From Psychrosphaera haliotis (lineage in GTDB: Bacteria; Pseudomonadota; Gammaproteobacteria; Enterobacterales; Alteromonadaceae): DNA of 64,000 nt. Of the stretch, positions 1-9,133 are shown piece after piece (positions within the stretch are counted from its first letter, which is position 1; every line of letters begins with the position of its first letter). Under the pieces are notes generated by a model. That model saw only the letters and a program-made list of their open reading frames with translations, did not search any database and was not told the origin of the DNA. The stretch covers positions 744,001 through 808,000 of the forward strand of contig NZ_WOCD01000003.1 of NCBI RefSeq assembly GCF_009728465.1, written 5' to 3'. A program made the translations under genes and the position numbers.

Positions 1-608
1 TATTAAGGTACGTAAGAACTGGGATACAAAGGGCCACAACAATTAATGCACCAATGGAAATCTTTGATGTGTAGAAAAACGCGATAATTAAGATAGCGCC
101 TATATCATCGAATATTGCTAACGAGGTTAAAAATACCTTTAGTGCCACAGGGACTCTTGAGCCTAAAAGCGTTAGTACACCAAGTGCAAATGCAATGTCA
201 GTTGCAGCAGGAATTGCCCAACCACTCAACGCCACCTCATTATCTATATTAAAATAAACATAAACTAAAGCAGGTACCAACATGCCGCCAATGGCCCCAA
301 CGCCTGGCAAAATGATATTCCTCTTATCCGACAACTCCCCTTCTATCAGTTCACGCTTAAGCTCTAAACCAACTAAGAAAAAGAATACAGCCATCAAGCC
401 ATCATTAATCCAAAGCAATAAAGGCTTGGCAATTTGCAATGCGCCAACTCTTATCTCAACGGGTGTTGATAACAACATTTCGTAATAGGTTACTAATGCT
501 GTATTTGCACATACTATTGCTAAAATTGCCGCTAGGAATAGAAGTATCCCGCCCGATGATTCTGTTTTAAAAAACTGTACGATAAAATTATTATCAGTGT
601 TGCTCATG
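1..608 (-). CDS. nhaA: Na+/H+ antiporter NhaA, 3' end cut by window edge
   Basis: The reverse strand is open from an ATG at 608 to the window edge and encodes the first ~202 residues of NhaA (family length about 390). The protein exchanges internal Na+ or Li+ for external H+ across the inner membrane. Hydrophobic segments follow one another, and the conserved pieces [12 protein letters not shown] and [11 protein letters not shown] are visible. The Asp of ATDIA and the Asp pair of FDDIG correspond to the ion-binding aspartates of E. coli NhaA. It is divergent from purE, with about 150 bp between them. The start follows the conserved spacing to the first membrane segment. Identification rests on family motifs and is secure; the C-terminal half is outside the window. 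Confidence 0.93.
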
Positions 609-691
609 TGTTTATTTTACATCCATTAAATTAGTTATCTTTATAATATACGTTACATTTCCATTTTTGTATTAATTCCGTCAATCGGTTA

Positions 692-720
692 ATGACCAAC
701 CTAATTAGCTTTGCTAAAAT
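692..720 (+). promoter_or_regulatory. Candidate sigma70 promoter of purE
   Basis: An extended -10 element TGCTAAAAT (-10 hexamer TAAAAT at 715-720) lies 43 bp before the purE ATG. A weak -35 (ATGACC, 692-697) sits 17 bp upstream of it. I saw no convincing PurR operator nearby. Called by eye only. Confidence 0.4.
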
Positions 721-762
721 GGCCGCCAACTTAAAAAGCTTTAACTTAAAATAGAGAGAAAG

Positions 763-1248
763 ATGAAAAGAGTTGCAATCGTGATGGGTTCACAATCAGA
801 TGGACCAACAATGAAACACGCCGCCGACATGTTAAATAAATTCGGCATTGAATATCACGCTGAAGTTGTCTCCGCCCATCGAACTCCCCACCTTCTCCAA
901 GAATTCTCAGAAACAGCAGCCGACAAAGGTTTTCAAGTTATTATCGCCGGTGCCGGTGGCGCCGCTCACCTGCCAGGCATGATTGCAGCATATACGCACT
1001 TACCAGTATTAGGTGTGCCGGTTAAATCAAGCAAACTAAGCGGTGTAGATTCGTTATACTCAATTGTTCAAATGCCAAAAGGTGTTGCAGTAGGAACCTT
1101 AGCCATTGGCGAAGCCGGTGCTGCAAACGCAGGATTGTTAGCTGCTCAAATCATTGGTTTAAATGATTCTGAAGTAACTGAAAAAGTTAAAGCATTCAGA
1201 TTAGAACAAACCCAAGACGTACTAAATAACCACAAATTAGACTTTTAA
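763..1248 (+). CDS. purE: N5-carboxyaminoimidazole ribonucleotide mutase PurE
   Basis: This is class I PurE, which moves the carboxyl group of N5-CAIR to C4 to give CAIR in de novo purine synthesis. The 161 residues match the family length. The signature GSQSD (residues 9-13), SAHRTP (37-42, with the catalytic His39) and the glycine-rich [11 protein letters not shown] (about 63-73) line the nucleotide site. The ATG at 763 follows a purine-rich AGAGAAAG ribosome-binding site. purK follows after about 30 bp, the standard PurE-PurK arrangement in which PurK makes the unstable substrate that PurE uses. Nothing unusual in the sequence. Confidence 0.98.
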   Translation: MKRVAIVMGSQSDGPTMKHAADMLNKFGIEYHAEVVSAHRTPHLLQEFSETAADKGFQVIIAGAGGAAHLPGMIAAYTHLPVLGVPVKSSKLSGVDSLYSIVQMPKGVAVGTLAIGEAGAANAGLLAAQIIGLNDSEVTEKVKAFRLEQTQDVLNNHKLDF

Positions 1249-1280
1249 TTTTATCAACTATCCCAAATAAGTGAAAAGTG

Positions 1281-2454
1281 ATGGCGCCTCCATATTTTAG
1301 TAATAGCTCTTTAAATGACGACAACAACCTCGTTGTCATTCTTGGCCATGGTCAATTGGCCCGCATGATGTACCTTGAGTCTACTCAGCTTGGCTTAAAT
1401 ATTATTGCAGTGAATGCCAATACCCGAGAATGCGTAAACCCAGTTGATAAAACAGTTCTTAATATAACCCTTGATGAAGCTTTTGATGATGCCGCGGTTA
1501 TTACCTCTGAATTTGAACACCTTCCGTTAGACTTATTAGCTAAAGCAGAGCTCAGTGGCAAGTTTTTACCAAATGCAAAAGCCATACATGCTGGTGCAGA
1601 CCGTATCGTCGAGAAAAAACTTCTAGACTCAGTTAACGTGCGTCACTGTCAAAATGTGATTGTTAATGGACTTAGCGATCTTGATAAAGCATCAGAAACA
1701 CTTGGTGAGCGCATCATATTAAAAACCAGTCGCGACGGTTATGACGGTTATGGTCAATGGCGTATTTTCTCTCCTCAAGATTTAGTGGACGTAAAGTCAC
1801 AACTCAATGAGCATAATTTTGAAAAGATGCCTTTGGTAGCAGAACGTTGCATTAACTTTGAAAGAGAGCTTTCACTTGTTGGTGTTACTGACAAAAATGG
1901 TAATCATAAGTTTTATCCACTAACAGAAAATCATCATGCCGATGGTCAGTTAGTACTATCGCTGGCTCCAGCACCTAGAGTTACACTTGAGCTTGAACAG
2001 CAAGCACAAGACATTTACAAAAAAATATCGGAACAGTTAGATTATTGTGGTGTTTTAGCCATTGAGTTTTTCCAATTAAAAGATCAACTCATCGTAAATG
2101 AAATTGCACCACGCGTTCATAACTCAGGCCATTGGACTCAACAAGGTTTCGGTCACCAGTCAGTTTGAAAACCATATTCGCGCTGTTGCTGGCTATCCTT
2201 TGGGTGAAACTACAGCAACATCTTGCGTTGCCATGATTAACTATGTGGGACAGAGCAAACCGAAAGCAGACCTGTTTACAGTGCCAAATGTTCATCTTCA
2301 CTGGTACGATAAACAAGTTAGGCCAAAACGCAAAATGGGCCATATAAATGTGACGGGAAGTACACCTGCACAATTATTAGAAACGGTAAAAACTGTGAAA
2401 AACTTTTTACCTGACGCCCTTGCAACAAATTTGGCTCCTCTTATCAATAATTAG
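1281..2454 (+). pseudogene. purK: PurK, N5-carboxyaminoimidazole ribonucleotide synthase, one-base frameshift
   Basis: PurK is the ATP-grasp enzyme that carboxylates AIR with bicarbonate and ATP to N5-CAIR, feeding PurE. The N-terminal Rossmann part (VVILGHGQLARMMY) and ATP-grasp core run in one frame to about 2150. That frame then stops at TGA 2166-2168, just after the conserved NEIAPRVHNSGHWTQ. The next expected block, VTSQFENHIRAV, continues in the +1 frame from 2152 to the TAA at 2454. Removing one T from the TTT run at 2147-2149 restores GSVTSQFENH and a 390-residue protein. GTG 1278 is an alternative start directly before ATG 1281. The rest of the gene is intact and well conserved, so a sequence error or very recent mutation is likelier than old decay. 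Confidence 0.93.
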
Positions 2455-2471
2455 TGAAGGTATTTTTGTAA

Positions 2472-3080
2472 ATGGAAAAGCTATTAAAAGGTTTAAAGAA
2501 GTTTCAAGATGAAGTCTATCCAGAGCATAAAGATAGATTTGAAGCTTTAGCACAAAGCCAAGATCCAGATGTTTTATTTATTACCTGTTCAGATTCCCGA
2601 ATTGACCCTAATTTAATTACCCAGTCAGAGCCTGGCGAATTGTTTATCTGCCGTAATGCAGGAAATATAGTACCGCCACATTCTCACGAGACTGGCGGCA
2701 TGACAGCCTCAATTGAATATGCAGTTTCAGTATTAAAAGTAAGACATATTATTATTTGTGGGCATAGCTCCTGTGGCGCAATGAAAGCTGCGATGAACCC
2801 ATTATCTGTAAAGCGTCTTCCGCACGTAAAAGTTTGGTTAGATCATTGTCGGGCAGCCAAAGAGGCTGTACAACAAAAGCATGATCATTTAACTGATGAA
2901 CATTTAGATGAAGTGACTAAACAAAACATTATTCTTCAAATGAATCATCTCAAAACACACCCAGCGGTATTTTCAAAATTACATACCAGCGAAATACAAG
3001 TTCACGGCTGGATGTATGACATTAAAACAGGCAATGTAGAAATGTACGACGACAAGCAAACTCGGTTCATTACCGTTTAA
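2472..3080 (+). CDS. can: Beta-class carbonic anhydrase (Can/CynT type)
   Basis: It interconverts CO2 and bicarbonate in the cytoplasm. The 202 residues fit the bacterial beta-class. The zinc site is complete: CSDSR at 39-43 gives Cys39 and the Asp41/Arg43 dyad, and GHSSCGAM gives His98 and Cys101. These are close to the E. coli Can positions (Cys42, Asp44, His98, Cys101). It lies 17 bp after purK and overlaps rlmF by 1 nt (TAATG). Its position after purK is functionally reasonable because PurK consumes bicarbonate, but that link is inference. Confidence 0.96.
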   Translation: MEKLLKGLKKFQDEVYPEHKDRFEALAQSQDPDVLFITCSDSRIDPNLITQSEPGELFICRNAGNIVPPHSHETGGMTASIEYAVSVLKVRHIIICGHSSCGAMKAAMNPLSVKRLPHVKVWLDHCRAAKEAVQQKHDHLTDEHLDEVTKQNIILQMNHLKTHPAVFSKLHTSEIQVHGWMYDIKTGNVEMYDDKQTRFITV

Positions 3081-4039
3081 TGAGCAACTTAAACAGCCCA
3101 ACATTGCACCCTAGAAACCGCCATCAAGTTGTTGATGGCGTTGCCTATCACTTTGATACGTTAACTGCAGCTAATCCTGATTTAAAATCTCATATTGTAG
3201 AACGTAAAAAAGGCCATCAAACTATCGACTTTGCTGACCCTAATGCGGTTAGAGAGTTAAATAGAGCCTTGTTGCTTGCCTATTACGGCATTCACTTTTG
3301 GCAAATTCCTGAAAATGTTTTGTGTCCACCTGTACCTGGACGCGCCGACTATATTCACCACTTAGCGGACTTACTAGCAAACAGTAACGATGGCGTCATT
3401 CCAACTGGCAAAAAAATCAAAGGTATTGATGTAGGAACCGGTGCAAACCTTATTTACCCAATCATAGGCCGACACGAGTACCAATGGTCTTTTGTAGGTT
3501 CTGAAGTTAATCCTTTGTCATTCCAATGTGCTGCAACACTGATTAAAAGTAATCCATATTTGAAGTCGCACGTTAAAGTGAAAAAACAAGATAATGCCAA
3601 CTACTTTTTTAACGGCATAGTACAACCAGAACAAAAATTTGCCTTTACACTTTGTAACCCTCCTTTTCACCGTTCTGCAGAAGAAGCAGCTGCAGCCAAT
3701 GCACAAAAAGTTGAAAACCTAGCTAAGTCAAAATCACTTCCTCCTCAAGCAACGCAATCTTTAAACTTTGGTGGCCAAAACAGTGAGTTATGGTGCAACG
3801 GAGGTGAAGTTGAATTCGTATGCAACATGATCAAGGAAAGTATTCAGATTAAACAGCAAGTGTTATGGTTTTCTAGTTTAGTCTCTAAAAAAGACAGTTT
3901 AAAAATCATCGAATCAGAGTTAAAAAAAGCAAAAGTTCAGGAATATAAAATCATAGACATGGGCCAAGGACACAAAATCAGTCGTTTTGTCGCTTGGACG
4001 TTTATTCCTCAAACACAACATAAAACCTGGTTCGAATAA
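3080..4039 (+). CDS. rlmF: 23S rRNA (adenine1618-N6)-methyltransferase RlmF
   Basis: RlmF (YbiN) is a SAM-dependent enzyme that methylates N6 of A1618 in 23S rRNA. The 319 residues match the family. Visible motifs are the SAM-binding GIDVGTGANLIYPIIG (about residues 115-130) and the N6-adenine methyltransferase catalytic motif NPPF in LCNPPFHRS (about 193-196). The N-terminal HPRNRHQ and FADPNAVRELNRALL stretches are typical. The ATG overlaps the carbonic anhydrase stop codon (TAATG), suggesting translational coupling. Confidence 0.95.
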   Translation: MSNLNSPTLHPRNRHQVVDGVAYHFDTLTAANPDLKSHIVERKKGHQTIDFADPNAVRELNRALLLAYYGIHFWQIPENVLCPPVPGRADYIHHLADLLANSNDGVIPTGKKIKGIDVGTGANLIYPIIGRHEYQWSFVGSEVNPLSFQCAATLIKSNPYLKSHVKVKKQDNANYFFNGIVQPEQKFAFTLCNPPFHRSAEEAAAANAQKVENLAKSKSLPPQATQSLNFGGQNSELWCNGGEVEFVCNMIKESIQIKQQVLWFSSLVSKKDSLKIIESELKKAKVQEYKIIDMGQGHKISRFVAWTFIPQTQHKTWFE

Positions 4040-4059
4040 TAAGCCCAACAGAGGTCTTC

Positions 4060-6813
4060 ATGTTTATAAAAAATAAAATAGCAGCCGCGCTAATTATTAC
4101 TAGCGCCGTTGCCCTATCCGCATGCCAGCCAGATACAATATTTACCAGCGATCAACCTATCGAAGATAGTGCCGCCCACTTCCTAACTAGCAATACTTTA
4201 GTTATCAAAATGGCGAATGGTGCAGAGAAGTTAAAGCTTGTCTCTGAAAACAGACTTGGCGAAGAAGTGGTTATTGAATTAACGCCGACGGTATTAAATC
4301 CTGAATTGCAAAAACAATATCCGCATTTAGCTCAGTTTAGTGCATTCACTTTTGATGAGAAACTAGACTTCAACGCATTCGTTAAATCAATCAATATTGT
4401 TAAGTCCTTCAAAGACGGTAATTTAATTGCCAAATCATATGTTCAACAAGCCCGTTTATTAGATGACTTATTTACTCGCGGTAAAAACGATGCCAACGAA
4501 GTAAAAGACTTGGGCTCGAGCTTAACCAGTGACGGTGTTTCCTTTAAACTTTGGGCGCCTACCGCCGCTAATGTTTCTGTCCATTTATTTGATAAAAACA
4601 AAACTGCGCTGAGTGACGATCCTATTGAGTTAAAAGAAGATCTTAAAACTGGCGTTTGGTCATTAACAACCAAACTTGCGAGTCACGGTACTTACTACCA
4701 ATATCAAGTTGAAGTCTTTCACCCTCGCACTGGCAAGTATGAAACACTTATTACAACAGACCCATACTCGTTAAGCCTTTCTGTAAACAGTAAGTACTCA
4801 CAAGTAGTAGACCTAAATGCTCCAGAAACAAAGCCAGCAGGTTGGGCGCAACATAAAGTACCAACGGTAGAAGCGCCTGAAGATCTCATTTTGTATGAAA
4901 CTCATATTCGTGACTTTAGTGCTTTTGATACCAAACTAAGCTCGGCAAGTTATAGAGGTAAATATAAAGCCTTTTCTGAGCGAAATAGCGACGGTATGTC
5001 ACACTTAATGGAACTCAAAGGTGCCGGACTTAATACGGTTCACCTGCTACCAACTTATGACTTATCCACTATTAATGAAGACCCAGCACAAGCTATTGAT
5101 TTGTCTGACTCAATGACAAAAGTTTGTGATTTAGTTGATGACCTTAGTATCTGTGATGAAGACGTTAAAGATAAAAGCCTTAATGAGTTACTGTCGAGCT
5201 ATGATCCTCGTTCTGATAAAGCTCAAGATTTAATGGAAAAGATCCGCGGTTATGACAACTACAACTGGGGTTATGATCCATATCACTACACCGTTCCTGA
5301 GGGCAGTTATGCCGTAGATCCTGAAGGGTTCTCTCGCCTTGTTGAGTTTAGAGAGATGGTGATGTCTCTTCACAACAAAGGCTTCAGAGTAATTATGGAT
5401 GTCGTGTACAACCATACTTTTGCTTCTGGTGTTGCTGAAAAGTCGGTTCTGGATAAAGTAGTACCAAACTACTATCACCGTTATGACCCAGTGACGGGTG
5501 TTCTTGAAACCTCCACATGTTGTGACAATTCTGCAACTGAAAATGCCATGATGGAAAAACTAATGACAGACTCGTTAGTTACGTGGGCACAGCAATATAA
5601 AATTGATGGTTTCCGTTTTGACCTAATGGGTCATCAACCTAAAGATGCCATGATACGCTCACGTGAAGCTGTGGTTAACGTAGACAGCGATACGTACTTT
5701 TATGGTGAAGGTTGGAACTTTGGTGAAGTTGCTAATAACAGACAGTTTGTTCAAGCTAGCCAAACTGAGTTAGCAGGAACTGAAATTGGTACCTTTACTG
5801 ACAGGCTCAGAGATGCCATTAGAGGCGGAAACTTTCAAACCGCTAAAGAAGGTTTAAGACGTGACCAAGGTGTCGGTAATGGCTTAACCGTTGTCCCTAA
5901 TGACCTTCAAGACAAAGACCTTCAAATAGATGAGTACTTGCGTTCAATGGACCAAGTTAAACTTGGTTTAGCGGCAAACCTTGCTGACTATTCAATGGTT
6001 AACTCTTTTGGTACCACAGTTTTAGGTAAAGACATCCCGTACGGTGGTGGTCCAGCTGGTTACGCAAAAGACCCAGCTGATACCATTAATTACGTCTCTA
6101 AGCATGATAACCAAACGTTATGGGACAATAACCAGTACCGACTGCCTTATGATCTAACGACAGATCAACGCGTTCGTTTCCAACTGCTTTCGCTGTCTTA
6201 CCCATTAATGGCGCAAGGTATTCCGTTTTTGCACATGGGCTCTGAGTTATTACGTTCAAAGTCATTTTTACGTGACAGCTATGATTATGGCGACTGGTTC
6301 AATCGTGTTGATTTTTCATATCAAACTAATAACTACAATGTTGGCTTACCACCAGCAGAAAAAGACGTTGATAACTGGCCGGTCATTTCTACCCTGCTAG
6401 ATAAAAACGAAGGTCGCGATCAAGTTCAGCCGAAACACATTCAGCTGTCTTCAAAAGTCTTCCAAGATTTTATCAAAATCCGCATGAGCTCTAAGTTATT
6501 TAGGTTACGCACAGCAGATCAAGTAAAACACCAAGTGACATTCTTAAACCAAGATGTATTGGAAAACCGTGGATTGATTGTCATGTACATTGCAGATAAC
6601 GGTTTAACGGAAATTGACCCTACGCTGGAATCTATTGTGGTTGTGTTTAATAATACCGCCGAACCAAAAACGTTTAGCACCGATGCTAGTAACTATCTGC
6701 TTCATGAAGCTCAAGTTAATGGCGCCGATGAAGTTGTTAAAAAAGCAAAAGCAACGGAAACTGGATTTGAAGTTCCTGGTTTAACCACGGCGGTTTTTGT
6801 CAAAGCACAGTAA
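4060..6813 (+). CDS. pulA: Lipoprotein pullulanase, GH13 alpha-1,6-glucosidase
   Basis: A 917-residue debranching enzyme that cleaves alpha-1,6 links of pullulan, starch or glycogen fragments. The N-terminus is a lipoprotein signal with lipobox LSAC, modified Cys at 22. A CBM48-type domain begins near residue 153 (GVSFKLWAPTAANVSVHLF). The GH13 barrel shows the pullulanase signature YNWGYDPYHY (about 399), VIMDVVYNH (about 445), GFRFDLMGH with the nucleophile Asp (about 520), YGEGWNFGE with the acid/base Glu (about 550) and SKHDNQT with the transition-state Asp (about 682). The C-terminal part resembles the pullulanase DUF3372 region. It follows rlmF by 20 bp. No other glycogen or starch genes are in the window. 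Anchoring to the outer membrane rather than the inner is inferred. Confidence 0.94.
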   Translation: MFIKNKIAAALIITSAVALSACQPDTIFTSDQPIEDSAAHFLTSNTLVIKMANGAEKLKLVSENRLGEEVVIELTPTVLNPELQKQYPHLAQFSAFTFDEKLDFNAFVKSINIVKSFKDGNLIAKSYVQQARLLDDLFTRGKNDANEVKDLGSSLTSDGVSFKLWAPTAANVSVHLFDKNKTALSDDPIELKEDLKTGVWSLTTKLASHGTYYQYQVEVFHPRTGKYETLITTDPYSLSLSVNSKYSQVVDLNAPETKPAGWAQHKVPTVEAPEDLILYETHIRDFSAFDTKLSSASYRGKYKAFSERNSDGMSHLMELKGAGLNTVHLLPTYDLSTINEDPAQAIDLSDSMTKVCDLVDDLSICDEDVKDKSLNELLSSYDPRSDKAQDLMEKIRGYDNYNWGYDPYHYTVPEGSYAVDPEGFSRLVEFREMVMSLHNKGFRVIMDVVYNHTFASGVAEKSVLDKVVPNYYHRYDPVTGVLETSTCCDNSATENAMMEKLMTDSLVTWAQQYKIDGFRFDLMGHQPKDAMIRSREAVVNVDSDTYFYGEGWNFGEVANNRQFVQASQTELAGTEIGTFTDRLRDAIRGGNFQTAKEGLRRDQGVGNGLTVVPNDLQDKDLQIDEYLRSMDQVKLGLAANLADYSMVNSFGTTVLGKDIPYGGGPAGYAKDPADTINYVSKHDNQTLWDNNQYRLPYDLTTDQRVRFQLLSLSYPLMAQGIPFLHMGSELLRSKSFLRDSYDYGDWFNRVDFSYQTNNYNVGLPPAEKDVDNWPVISTLLDKNEGRDQVQPKHIQLSSKVFQDFIKIRMSSKLFRLRTADQVKHQVTFLNQDVLENRGLIVMYIADNGLTEIDPTLESIVVVFNNTAEPKTFSTDASNYLLHEAQVNGADEVVKKAKATETGFEVPGLTTAVFVKAQ

Positions 6814-6946
6814 GTTGCAGTAGGTTGCAGTAAGTTATACGAAAACCTAGCTGCCACTTTAAAAGTAGCTACCGCACGGTAACTACAGTAAATGTAACGT
6901 AACTATGGTATTAAATTGCAGCTATTGCATGGCAACTATCGTAAAT
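6811..6946. repeat. Short degenerate repeats after pulA
   Basis: Three tandem decamers start at the pulA stop codon (taagttgcag, taggttgcag, taagttatac; 6811-6840). Three spaced degenerate 15-mers of the form GTAACTAYNGTAAAT follow, at 6879, 6899 and 6932. The function is unknown; they may be replication-slippage debris. Confidence 0.5.
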
Positions 6947-6956
6947 AGGACGCAAT

Positions 6957-6985
6957 AAAAAAGGGCTGATAATCAGCCCTTTTTA
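6957..6985. terminator. Bidirectional terminator between pulA and DUF885 gene
   Basis: A hairpin with a 9-bp stem (AAGGGCTGA / TCAGCCCTT) and 3-nt loop, with A-rich DNA on the left and TTTTA on the right, lies between two convergent genes. It can serve both. Confidence 0.88.
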
Positions 6986-7016
6986 TTTGCCTAAAATAAG
7001 CAATATTCAGTAAAGC

Positions 7017-8891
7017 TTAAGCTTTTGAAGCCACGTAGCTATCAACAAACCCTTCAAGGACGTTTAATGGTACAGGACCATTTTTAAGAATAACGTCGTG
7101 GAATTCACGAATATCAAACTTATCGCCCAAGGCTGTTTTTGCTTTTTCTCGAAGCTCTAAAATCTTTAACATACCAATTTTGTAAGCCGTTGCTTGTGAA
7201 GGCATTACAATGTGACGCTCAACCATTTTAACGGCGTCAGACACTGCATTTGGCGTATTTGTTACGTAATAATCAATACCTTGCTGACGAGTCCATTTTT
7301 GGCTATGAATACCGGTATCCACGACCAAACGGCACGCACGCCATAATTCCATCGCCAAACGACCAAAGTCTGAGTACGGATCTTCGTATAGGCCAATCTC
7401 TTTTGGAATTAGCTCTGAGTATAATCCCCAACCTTCTGTATATGCCGTGTATCCACCAAACTTGCGGAACATAGGAATGCCTTCAAGTTCTTGTTTTATG
7501 GCAATTTGCATATGGTGACCTGGAATGCCTTCATGATAAGCAAGCGCGGCCATTTGATACGTTGGCATTGCTTCCATGTCGTATAGGTTAGCGTAATAAA
7601 TGCCTGGACGTGAACCATCTGGAGCGGGTTGTTGATAAAATGCCTTTCCGGCTGACTTTTCACGGAATGCTTCAACTTGTTTAACAATCATGTCAGCTTT
7701 AGGCTTAGTTAAAAACAGTGAATCTAAGCGTGATTTCATATCGTCAATTAAGGCAACGGCCTCATCTAGATATTGCTGTTTACCTTCTTTTGTATTGTCG
7801 TAATAAAACTGTTTATCATTACGCATAAACTCAAAAAATTCGCTCAATTCACCGTCAAAGCCAACTTTGTTTTTAATCTCTGTCATCTCTTGATGAATAC
7901 GAGCCACCTCGTCTAAACCAATCTTATGGATTTCATTGGCTGTCAGATCGGTCGTCGTTGTTCGTGCCAACGCATTATTGAAAAACGCTTCCCCTTCTGG
8001 GAATTTCCAAGCGCCATCTTTGTCATCGGCTTTCTTTTCTAAGGTCACTAAGTAACTAACGAGCTTGTCATAACCTGGCTTTAAACTTGAGATTAGAGCT
8101 GCTTTTGCTTCAGCAATTAACACCGACTTAGATTCAGCATCTAGTTCCAAGGCAGTCACTTTACGGCTGAAGTCAGACAAGATTGTGCTGTCGTCACCAT
8201 TATCAAATGGTGCACCAACGATGATATTTTTTGAATCACGAATAACATGTGGGAATACAAACTTAGGTGCAATAATGCCTTTTGCTTCGCGAGCTTTTAG
8301 GTTGTCTACCACGTCAAAAAGAACTTTTTCAGCGCCTTTTATTCTTGAGATATAATCGCGCGCTTCTTTTTCATTGGCAATTGAATGCTGGTTAATTAAA
8401 AATGCCGGTATTTGCGAGTGCGTACCAAACATTTGGTTTACTGGGTAATTGTGCAAACGCCATTGGTGATCCGCAATTTCATTTTCTAATTGTTGAATAT
8501 AAAGCTTTCGACTTATTTTTGTTTGCTCATCTAGCTTAGACTCATCAATTGCTGCAATCGTTGCTAAGTCTTTTTTAACAATGGTCAGCTCTGCTTCTGC
8601 CGCTTCAGCTGACAAATCAAACCACTTATCATAATCATCTTTTATGCCTAAGTAAGTCTGAAATACCGGATTGCGCATCACGCCAGCCATGTATATTTCG
8701 TCAAAAACTTTGTTTGCTGCTACCGACGCTAACTTTATTTGTTCTTCAGAAATGTTTGCCTCTGCGGACGCAACTTGGTCACTGACCGCTGAAGACTCAG
8801 TATTATTGCTAGTTTGTTTTGAGTCATTACAAGCTGTAATTGCAAAACTCGATGCTATGGCTAACGCCAAAAATGTCTTATTTAATTTCAT
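7017..8891 (-). CDS. DUF885 family lipoprotein, putative metal-dependent peptidase
   Basis: A 624-residue secreted lipoprotein: the signal peptide ends in lipobox ITAC with Cys21, followed by a Ser/Asn-rich linker. The rest is a DUF885 domain, a helical family with a thermolysin-like fold in which HExxxGHH (here HEGIPGHH, about residue 452) is the presumed zinc site. The conserved YTEGWGLYSE element follows and may hold the third ligand. Length is normal for marine gammaproteobacterial members. A peptidase role is known only for a few relatives, so substrate and activity remain inferred. It is monocistronic, convergent with pulA. Confidence 0.9.
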   Translation of the reverse strand: MKLNKTFLALAIASSFAITACNDSKQTSNNTESSAVSDQVASAEANISEEQIKLASVAANKVFDEIYMAGVMRNPVFQTYLGIKDDYDKWFDLSAEAAEAELTIVKKDLATIAAIDESKLDEQTKISRKLYIQQLENEIADHQWRLHNYPVNQMFGTHSQIPAFLINQHSIANEKEARDYISRIKGAEKVLFDVVDNLKAREAKGIIAPKFVFPHVIRDSKNIIVGAPFDNGDDSTILSDFSRKVTALELDAESKSVLIAEAKAALISSLKPGYDKLVSYLVTLEKKADDKDGAWKFPEGEAFFNNALARTTTTDLTANEIHKIGLDEVARIHQEMTEIKNKVGFDGELSEFFEFMRNDKQFYYDNTKEGKQQYLDEAVALIDDMKSRLDSLFLTKPKADMIVKQVEAFREKSAGKAFYQQPAPDGSRPGIYYANLYDMEAMPTYQMAALAYHEGIPGHHMQIAIKQELEGIPMFRKFGGYTAYTEGWGLYSELIPKEIGLYEDPYSDFGRLAMELWRACRLVVDTGIHSQKWTRQQGIDYYVTNTPNAVSDAVKMVERHIVMPSQATAYKIGMLKILELREKAKTALGDKFDIREFHDVILKNGPVPLNVLEGFVDSYVASKA

Positions 8892-9010
8892 GTTATTTTC
8901 TTATTATATTTTGGAAGTTTGTTAATCATTATACTGTTTTACCTTGCTCACCCAAAAGGTCAAGTCTGTATCGTTGAACAGCAGTAAAGTATTGATAATC
9001 AAGTGACACC

Positions 9011-9046
9011 GTAAAGTAAATGAATAAAGTAAAGTGAATGAATAAA
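9011..9046. repeat. 18-bp tandem duplication
   Basis: Two adjacent 18-mers (9011-9028 and 9029-9046) differ at one base; each reads gtaaagtRaatgaataaa. They lie in the 242-bp gap between the DUF885 gene and the ETF-QO terminator. Confidence 0.6.
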
Positions 9047-9080
9047 GCAAGGTGATAAAAAATATCATAAAAAAGGCAAT

Positions 9081-9110
9081 AAAAAACCAGCCTACATGGA
9101 CTGGTTTTTA
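9081..9110 (-). terminator. Terminator of the ETF-QO gene
   Basis: On the reverse strand, AAAAACCAG pairs with CTGGTTTTT across a 10-nt loop and is followed by a T-rich stretch, 24 bp after the ETF-QO stop. Confidence 0.8.
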
Positions 9111-9133
9111 GATAACGAGTAAATACGTAATAT

